Part shown: piece by piece, positions 58,400-64,000 of the stretch
Layout of the letters: every line of letters begins with the position of its first letter
Position numbering within the stretch: position 1 is the first letter of the stretch
Assembly (NCBI RefSeq): GCF_900103865.1
Contig: NZ_FNII01000006.1
Coordinates: forward strand, 1 to 64,000
DNA: 64,000 bases
DNA from: Vreelandella arcis
GTDB lineage: Bacteria > Pseudomonadota > Gammaproteobacteria > Pseudomonadales > Halomonadaceae
Direction of reading: 5' to 3'
The notes under the pieces: model-generated
The model's database searches: none
What the model was told of the DNA's origin: nothing
The model's input: the letters and a program-made list of their open reading frames with translations, nothing else
Translations under genes and position numbers: made by a program

Positions 58400-59776
58400 A
58401 TGACCCAAACACCGTTCCTTTCTACCGATGATGTTCGCGATCGTTTCTCTAAGGCCATGTCGGCCATGTATCAAACAGAAGTGCCGCAGTACGGTACGCT
58501 GCTTGAACTGGTAGAAAGCGTGAACCAGGAAACGCTTCGCCAACAACCGGAACTTTATCGCCGACTGGAAGCCCAGGGCGAGCTGGCACGTTTGAGCGTA
58601 GAGCGCCACGGGGCAATTCGTGTGGGAACAGCAGACGAGCTTTCCATGCTGCGTCGGTTGTTTGCCGTTATGGGGATGTACCCGGTGGGCTATTACGATC
58701 TCTCCGAAGCTGGGGTGCCTGTTCACTCAACAGCCTTCCGGCCTATCGACGATGATGCGCTGGCGCGCAATCCTTTCCGTGTTTTTACCTCGCTACTCCG
58801 TTTAGAGTTAATCGAAAGCGAGACGCTACGCCAGCGTTCAGAAGAGATACTGGTCAAGCGAGATATTTTTACCCCGGGCGCGCGGGAACTCATTGAGCGT
58901 CATGAAACCCAGGGCGGGCTAACCAGCAAGGAAGTTGACCAGTTTGTAAAGGAAGCTCTGGAAACGTTCCGCTGGCACCAAGACGCTACGGTAGATTTGG
59001 ATACATATCATGCGCTGCATGATGAGCATCGTTTGATTGCCGACGTGGTTTGCTTCCGGGGGCCACATATTAATCACCTGACGCCGCGCACCTTGGATAT
59101 CGATGAAGTGCAGCGCCGTATGCCGGGTATGGGGATGAACCCCAAAGCGGTAATCGAAGGACCACCACATCGTAAATGCCCCATTTTGTTGCGCCAAACG
59201 AGCTTTAAGGCGTTAGAGGAGTCGATTCGTTTTGCGGGTAATGCAGAAGGAACCCATACAGCACGCTTTGGTGAAATTGAGCAGCGCGGAATGGCTCTTA
59301 CGCCTAAAGGGCGTGCACTGTATGACCAGTTACTTAGTGAAGGCCGCAAACAAACCGCAGGTCTGGGTAATGAAGCGCATCAAGCGGTAATGGAAGAGGT
59401 GTTTACCGCGCTGCCCGATAACGACGAGGCAATGCGCCTGGAAGGCTTGGCATATTTTCACTATCACCTGACAGTAGCAGGTCAGGCCGCTAAAGGTAAT
59501 GCTAGTGACGATCTTGAAGTTTTGATCGAACAAGGCCTTGTGGAAGCCCAGCCCATTACCTATGAAGACTTTTTGCCGGTGAGTGCTGCGGGCATTTTCC
59601 AATCGAACCTGGGGGGAGGGCAGAACGAGGCCTATGCGGGTAATGCTAATCGCGATGCCTTTGAAGAAGCTTTGGGTGCTCAGGTAACCGATGAGCTATC
59701 GCTCTACGCAGAGCGCGAGCAGGCATCGAAAGCAAGCGTCTTGGCGAGTGTGGAAGGCGATACTGTAAGAGTTTAA
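58400..59776 (+). CDS. hglS: 2-oxoadipate dioxygenase/decarboxylase (HglS/YdcJ, DUF1338)
   Basis: A 458-residue DUF1338/VOC-fold metalloenzyme like E. coli YdcJ and Pseudomonas HglS. Typical parts: YPVGYYDLSEAGVPVHSTAF (metal His), FRGPHINHLTPRTLDIDEVQ (metal His and substrate Arg), ARFGEIEQRGMALTPKGRAL (metal Glu), GLVEAQPITYEDFLPVSAAG. HglS turns 2-oxoadipate into D-2-hydroxyglutarate and CO2 in D-lysine/aminoadipate catabolism. It stands alone here between the pca operon and the TPS genes. Assigned from motif memory, fairly sure. Confidence 0.88.
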   Translation: MTQTPFLSTDDVRDRFSKAMSAMYQTEVPQYGTLLELVESVNQETLRQQPELYRRLEAQGELARLSVERHGAIRVGTADELSMLRRLFAVMGMYPVGYYDLSEAGVPVHSTAFRPIDDDALARNPFRVFTSLLRLELIESETLRQRSEEILVKRDIFTPGARELIERHETQGGLTSKEVDQFVKEALETFRWHQDATVDLDTYHALHDEHRLIADVVCFRGPHINHLTPRTLDIDEVQRRMPGMGMNPKAVIEGPPHRKCPILLRQTSFKALEESIRFAGNAEGTHTARFGEIEQRGMALTPKGRALYDQLLSEGRKQTAGLGNEAHQAVMEEVFTALPDNDEAMRLEGLAYFHYHLTVAGQAAKGNASDDLEVLIEQGLVEAQPITYEDFLPVSAAGIFQSNLGGGQNEAYAGNANRDAFEEALGAQVTDELSLYAEREQASKASVLASVEGDTVRV

Positions 59777-60006
59777 TATAACGGATGCATAGAAACCGGG
59801 TTCCGCCTGCACTTGCTGGCAGCGTTCCGCAACATGTCGATCGGTAAGAAATACATGTGTACATAGGATTAAAGAGCCCGTTCACCACTTTTTGAGCGGA
59901 AAACGGGCAAAAGACACAAAAATAGCGAAAAACCAGCATCTGAGATTACGATCTTTTTATCGGCTCAAGCGAGAGCTGGGGAAATCGGCAATCATTCAAA
60001 GCGATC

Positions 60007-61644
60007 TTAGAACTGGTAACTCACATTGAACCAGACGCGTGGGTCTTTCTGGCGTCCGTCTGACTGGGCATCGCCACCGTCCAGTTTCCAGGCGGATACG
60101 ACATCCGCATTCCAGTTACCGTGGTTGGCGCGAAGGCCGAGGCCTGTGCCGGAGATGTTGCGGTCTTCTCCGTCGTTGATGCCGCCATTGGGCGTGTGGC
60201 CTCCATCCAACAGCAGGTAGGGGCTCAGACCATTGCCCAGGTTATAACGTAGCTCTAACTGAGCCAGCCAGCCTCGGCTATCGGAGCCTTCACCTACTGG
60301 GAACGCGCGTACGCCGTTGGGGCCACCCAGATAAAAGCTTTCAGAGCCATCCAGGAAACGCTGATCTGACCATTGGCCACTGAATCGACCGAACAGGGTC
60401 AGATTGGTGGTGAGCATTTGCAGTCGCGCCACATCCAGGTTCAGCTTGGTAAACCCATAGTCGTTACCGGCAAAAGCCGTCTGGTCGATTTCCAGTGTGC
60501 CAGGCGTCAGAGTGGCGGCGCCATAGCTGATACCTCCGCCGAACAGGTTGTCGCGATGATCGAACTGGAGTGTGAGCGGTAGTGAGTGGCTTTCAGTGGC
60601 CTTGGTATAGTCGATGAAGTCGACGGTGTCGTCCAGGTCCTTGTGCTGGTAGGTGGCGGCAACGCTGAGGTTGCTTTGTTGGCTACGCACCAGCGGATAG
60701 CTTAAACCAGCGGACATTACCTCGGCGGTGCCGGTATAGCCTTCGAAGCCTTTGCCAAGCGAGTAATCCGTGTGGTCGTAACCGATCATGCCGCGCAATC
60801 CTGAGTACCCAAGCGGCAGTGCGTAGCTGAGCTGGCCGAGCCATGTGTCCTCGTTGGAGTACAGTGCCGCGATGCTCAGCTCGTCGCCGACCGTCAACAG
60901 GCGGCTGGCTTGCAGATCCGCCCGGGTGCGATGCTCGCCAGAGAAACGGCTGCCGTGGTTGTCGGCACCCAGCCGGCCACTGACCCGATCATCCGCTTCC
61001 ACTTGGGTATCTAGATTGCCGGTGCCATATGCCTCACCGGGGCGCATGACGGGCACTACGTTCACACCTGGAAGATCCCCCGCGATCAGCAGGGTTCTTT
61101 CCAGTTCCGAGGATTCAATGATCTCGCCAGGCGCTAGCGGGTGCAAAAAGCGCTTAACCGTACCGGCCAACGCCGGTTCGCCGGATGCGGTTACGTTTCC
61201 GTAGCGCCCCTCGATCACGGTGATCTGCAAGGTGCCGTTATCCAACGTCTGCGCGGGCAGAATTGCCCGAGCGAAAGGGTAGCCCTGGGCGCGATAAAAT
61301 TCGCTGATTTGGTTGGCCAGTGACTGAAGTCCAGCTAGATCGTAGCTTGTTTCAAAAACATCGTCGCCCAGGGCGGCTAACAGGGCTTCTGATGAGAAGG
61401 CGGTGTTGTCTGTGAACTGGATCTGCGTAACGTCAACTTCGGCACCGCCCGCCTCGCGTTCGGCCAGCGGCTGTCCCTGGATCTGGATATCCACTGAGGG
61501 GCGTTGCGGTTCAAGTGTTTCCTGCTGGCTTTCCTGGTAGATTCGACCGGCTCCAGGCGCTTCCTGCGACAATGCAGGCAAAGAATACGTGGTGGTGGCC
61601 AAGGCGATGGCAATGGTCATTGGAGAAAATGCAAACAGCTTCAT
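60007..61644 (-). CDS. Two-partner secretion outer-membrane transporter (TpsB, ShlB/FhaC/HecB family)
   Basis: A 545-residue outer-membrane beta barrel started at the ATG at 61644. Signal peptide about 1-27 (MKLFAFSPMTIAIALATTT to ALSQ), two POTRA domains (about 65-200: FTDNTAFSSEALLAALGDDV, QTLDNGTLQITVIEGRYGNV), then a 16-strand barrel. The motif FYLGGPNGVRAFPVGEGSDS is the usual VRGF-type loop that plugs the pore, and it ends in Phe (VWFNVSYQF), as outer-membrane barrels do. It exports the TpsA protein encoded 20 bp upstream. Confidence 0.92.
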   Translation of the reverse strand: MKLFAFSPMTIAIALATTTYSLPALSQEAPGAGRIYQESQQETLEPQRPSVDIQIQGQPLAEREAGGAEVDVTQIQFTDNTAFSSEALLAALGDDVFETSYDLAGLQSLANQISEFYRAQGYPFARAILPAQTLDNGTLQITVIEGRYGNVTASGEPALAGTVKRFLHPLAPGEIIESSELERTLLIAGDLPGVNVVPVMRPGEAYGTGNLDTQVEADDRVSGRLGADNHGSRFSGEHRTRADLQASRLLTVGDELSIAALYSNEDTWLGQLSYALPLGYSGLRGMIGYDHTDYSLGKGFEGYTGTAEVMSAGLSYPLVRSQQSNLSVAATYQHKDLDDTVDFIDYTKATESHSLPLTLQFDHRDNLFGGGISYGAATLTPGTLEIDQTAFAGNDYGFTKLNLDVARLQMLTTNLTLFGRFSGQWSDQRFLDGSESFYLGGPNGVRAFPVGEGSDSRGWLAQLELRYNLGNGLSPYLLLDGGHTPNGGINDGEDRNISGTGLGLRANHGNWNADVVSAWKLDGGDAQSDGRQKDPRVWFNVSYQF

Positions 61645-61664
61645 AATCAATCGTCCTGGCTCGT

Positions 61665-64000
61665 TTATTGTTCGGTGGAGTTATTGGAGTCGTTCAACCG
61701 CATGCCGCCTTCCACCACGAATAATGCGAGGGGCCCTAATTGATTACGATTGCTCGCTTGTGCCGTCATTGTGGCGCCATCGGTCTCGACCAGTTCCAAC
61801 CCACCCGATAACTGACGGTTTTCCTGACTCGGCATGGCAGAAAACACATTGGTGCCCACATCAGCGCCAGGGCGACTGCCGCTGGTCATGCGAGGGGTTG
61901 ACTGTTGAAGGGCCGCAATTACGCGCGAGGCTCTATTGGCACGGTCAGTGTTGTCAACACGGGTATCGTTACCGCTGGTATTGCCACCACCAGTATTACC
62001 ACCGCCGGTATGTAGTCCCATCAGTTCGGCCCAGGTTTTTCCTTTGCCTAGGCCGGAGTCATTGGTCTGGTTAATGGCGTTGCCATCAGCATCAGTGGTG
62101 GCATAAAAGCTGTTGGTGTCGTTGGCGCCACTAACGCTACTGTATCCAACCAGCCCGCCGAGCTCACTATCGCCAGTAACTCTACCGGTGGCATAACTGT
62201 TGGTGATACTGCTGTTACTGCCATAGAGGGAGCCGACCAGCCCACCGACACGGCTGTTGCCTGAAACATCACCGGTGGCATAGGCGTTAGTAATGTTGCC
62301 GAGGCTGTACCCAGCCAACCCGCCAATATGATTGCCGTTGCCTGAAACAGTGCCGGTAGCATAGGCGTTGTCGATGTTTCCGTAATAGTTTTGCCCAACC
62401 AGCCCACCTACATAGCCACTTTCACCTGAAACAGAACCGGTGGCGTAAGCGTTGGTGATACTGCCATTGTTATATCCAACCAGCCCACCAACGATGAGTT
62501 TGCCACTTGCAACAGTGCCGGTGGCATAAGCGTTGGTGATACTGCCATGGTTATATCCAACCAGCCCGCCAACGTAGTTGTTGTCACTTGCAACAGCGCC
62601 GGTATTGTAGGCGTTGAGAATTACCCCATCGTTTCGACCGGCTAGACCACCTAGATTGAGGCTGTCTGATGTGACACTCCCCCCAATCAGCCCGACGTCA
62701 CGCACAACCCCACCTGTATTGATGTAACTAAACAACCCGGTAGATGAGTTACCGCTATTTATAGTTAGGTTGGTGATGGTATTACCGAGGCCGGCAAATG
62801 TGCCGTCAAACTGGCTGTATCTATCTCCAACCAGCGCTTGGGAATAAGTAGTACTACTGGCATTCAGATTCTTGGCCAGAGCGTAGTGGCCATTTAGCCC
62901 GGTGATGTCAATATTATCCAGCTCGGTCATCGAGTGGATCAGGGTGTAAGCCTGCCCGTTGATGGCAAGGCTGGCGTTACTACCCGAGAGCGTTATCGGT
63001 GCTTGAATATGGTAATTGGTTCCATCGGCAACGGTACCAGCATTTTGATAGAACCCCCCATAGTTGAGATATAGCGCGGCAGACTCACCCGTAGCGGTAA
63101 TCGGGGCGTTAATATTGATATCGCCGTGGGCACGCAGCTCCAGGTAAGTGTTGGCATCCCAGCTAATGGCTGATTCGATATTGATATCGCCTGCTTCGCT
63201 GCCAGTATCTGTGCCTGCGGTTTCCAGATAAAAACTGGTGCTGGCAAGGCTGTTAGACAGGGTATCTGCACCAATGCCGCTGCCTGCCTCAACCGCATCG
63301 CCAGTGCTGACGGTAAAATCGGTGGGGTCGATCAGCCATTCACCAGTTTGGCCACTGTCGGCGAGTGTGGTAACGCTGGTGCCACTGGCTACCCGTACCT
63401 TGGCACCGGAAGTTTCGATAAAGCCACCATCGCCGCCATTCGGTGCGCTGGCATCCAGAGTACCGGCGACTTGCACCTGGCCGCTGTCCATATCGCCCAT
63501 CAGCATGATGCGGCCGTCTTCGCCGGTGGCGAGGGTGCGCGCTTCGGTGACGCCGGTGTGGTTGATGACGCTGGAGGCAAGATTGCCGGCGGCTTTGGCG
63601 GTGAGGTAGACCAGGCCGCCGTCGGCGCGGATGGCACCGCCTTGTTCTATGTAGGTGTCGAGCAGGGCTTCCTCGACTTCAATCTTCACCGGGCCGCCGA
63701 GATCCAGGGTGACCTTGCTGCCGGCGCCCATCAGCGTGCTGCCCTGGGGTGTGTTGATGCTGCCGGTGTTGATGATTTCAGCGGCAATCATCGCAACGAC
63801 ACCACCTTCAGCCGTGGTGATATTGCCTCGGTTGACGATGGCGTTGGCGCTGGCACCCTCGAAGTGGTAGTTGCCCGCCATGAAGTCTTCCGTGGAAATA
63901 TCCAGCGTGGAGGTGACCAGTGCACCGACATCGACGCGGGCGGTAGAGCTGAACATGACGCCGTTGGGGTTGACCAGGAAGACGCGACCGTTGGCGTTGA
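61665..64000 (-). CDS. Two-partner secretion exoprotein (TpsA, filamentous haemagglutinin-like), 5' end outside window
   Basis: The frame is open to the right edge, so its N-terminal secretion signal lies mostly outside; the visible part begins with NANGRVFLVNPNGVMFSSTA, the central motif of the TPS domain. About 777 residues are seen. Next come beta-helix stretches (GNYHFEGASANAIVNRGNIT) and then a block of GLUG repeats (62140-62665). The C-terminal part (GGGNTGGGNTSGNDTRVDNT) is a Gly/Asn-rich linker and a 120-residue tail without Cys. The protein is secreted by the adjacent TpsB and is probably an adhesin. Confidence 0.9.
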   Translation of the reverse strand, partial: NANGRVFLVNPNGVMFSSTARVDVGALVTSTLDISTEDFMAGNYHFEGASANAIVNRGNITTAEGGVVAMIAAEIINTGSINTPQGSTLMGAGSKVTLDLGGPVKIEVEEALLDTYIEQGGAIRADGGLVYLTAKAAGNLASSVINHTGVTEARTLATGEDGRIMLMGDMDSGQVQVAGTLDASAPNGGDGGFIETSGAKVRVASGTSVTTLADSGQTGEWLIDPTDFTVSTGDAVEAGSGIGADTLSNSLASTSFYLETAGTDTGSEAGDINIESAISWDANTYLELRAHGDININAPITATGESAALYLNYGGFYQNAGTVADGTNYHIQAPITLSGSNASLAINGQAYTLIHSMTELDNIDITGLNGHYALAKNLNASSTTYSQALVGDRYSQFDGTFAGLGNTITNLTINSGNSSTGLFSYINTGGVVRDVGLIGGSVTSDSLNLGGLAGRNDGVILNAYNTGAVASDNNYVGGLVGYNHGSITNAYATGTVASGKLIVGGLVGYNNGSITNAYATGSVSGESGYVGGLVGQNYYGNIDNAYATGTVSGNGNHIGGLAGYSLGNITNAYATGDVSGNSRVGGLVGSLYGSNSSITNSYATGRVTGDSELGGLVGYSSVSGANDTNSFYATTDADGNAINQTNDSGLGKGKTWAELMGLHTGGGNTGGGNTSGNDTRVDNTDRANRASRVIAALQQSTPRMTSGSRPGADVGTNVFSAMPSQENRQLSGGLELVETDGATMTAQASNRNQLGPLALFVVEGGMRLNDSNNSTEQ
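62140..62665 (-). repeat. GLUG repeat block within the TpsA gene
   Basis: Six to seven copies of a unit of about 27 residues (81 bp): VGGLVGYNxGSITNAYATGxVSG. The nearest copies, around 62451-62490 and 62532-62573, are almost identical in DNA, which suggests recent duplication. GLUG repeats form beta-helical or beta-rich shafts in surface adhesins. Copy number may vary among strains. Confidence 0.75.

Overview
The window reads as a chromosome segment of a halophilic gammaproteobacterium, most likely Halomonas or a close relative. This is judged from protein style (acidic proteins, TRAP/BCCT/TTT transporters, aromatic and dicarboxylate catabolism) and moderate-to-high GC; no rRNA or tRNA gene is present to confirm it. 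It alternates catabolic gene clusters with a mobile/accessory stretch (about 8.6-15.3 kb and 25.8-28.7 kb).

Layout. 1-0.35 kb: 5' end of an IS1380-type transposase. 0.4-8.6 kb: a leftward cluster of amidase, RidA, M20 carbamoylase/allantoate-type amidohydrolase, TRAP transporter (SBP, small and large permease) and asparaginase, with a divergent FadR-type GntR regulator; it looks like an amide/N-carbamoyl nitrogen scavenging unit. 8.6-15.3 kb: mobile and toxin-antitoxin region: IS630 remnant, RHH/ParE TA pair, orphan HigA beside a decapitated higB, an IS3-family element that is itself split by an IS110 element (with a bridge-RNA-like leader), and a HipBA pair. 15.6-23.6 kb: LysR regulator divergent from a tightly coupled operon: aldehyde dehydrogenase, M19 dipeptidase-like protein lacking metal ligands, BCCT transporter, a 602-residue protein I cannot assign, a DUF3726/Ldh2-like protein and RidA. 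This is the best candidate for an undescribed pathway. 23.9-27.3 kb: a WbpM/CapD-type nucleotide-sugar dehydratase and an O-antigen ligase/polymerase, with ~98-bp palindromic repeats. 27.5-28.7 kb: a shrunken direct second copy of hipA and an IS30 fragment.

28.7-34.8 kb: a leftward operon of iron-type alcohol dehydrogenase, NCS2-like permease, sigma54 activator and succinate-semialdehyde dehydrogenase, headed by a textbook -24/-12 promoter and an upstream palindrome; the enzyme pair fits 4-hydroxybutyrate to succinate. 35.6-45.5 kb: divergent cluster with SDR, muconolactone isomerase (CatC-like), YciI-like protein and AtoE permease leftward, and a 3-hydroxyacyl-CoA dehydrogenase, cyclase-family hydrolase, TctCBA transporter and membrane protein rightward; two similar operator-like palindromes tie the two arms together. 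45.6-53.2 kb: acyl-CoA dehydrogenase, IclR regulator, enoyl-CoA hydratase, 3-hydroxyacyl-CoA dehydrogenase, CaiB/BaiF CoA-transferase and EtfBA, i.e. a complete CoA-activation plus beta-oxidation module that fits a dicarboxylate such as adipate. 53.4-58.2 kb: IclR-type regulator divergent from pcaIJFD (lower beta-ketoadipate pathway), whose thiolase could also finish the preceding module. 58.4-59.8 kb: HglS/YdcJ-type 2-oxoadipate dioxygenase/decarboxylase. 60.0-64.0 kb: two-partner secretion system, TpsB transporter and a GLUG-repeat TpsA exoprotein running off the right edge.

All identifications are from reading the sequence; no database search was run. Start codons were chosen by Shine-Dalgarno, overlap and family alignment, and in several cases are shorter than the longest open frame.
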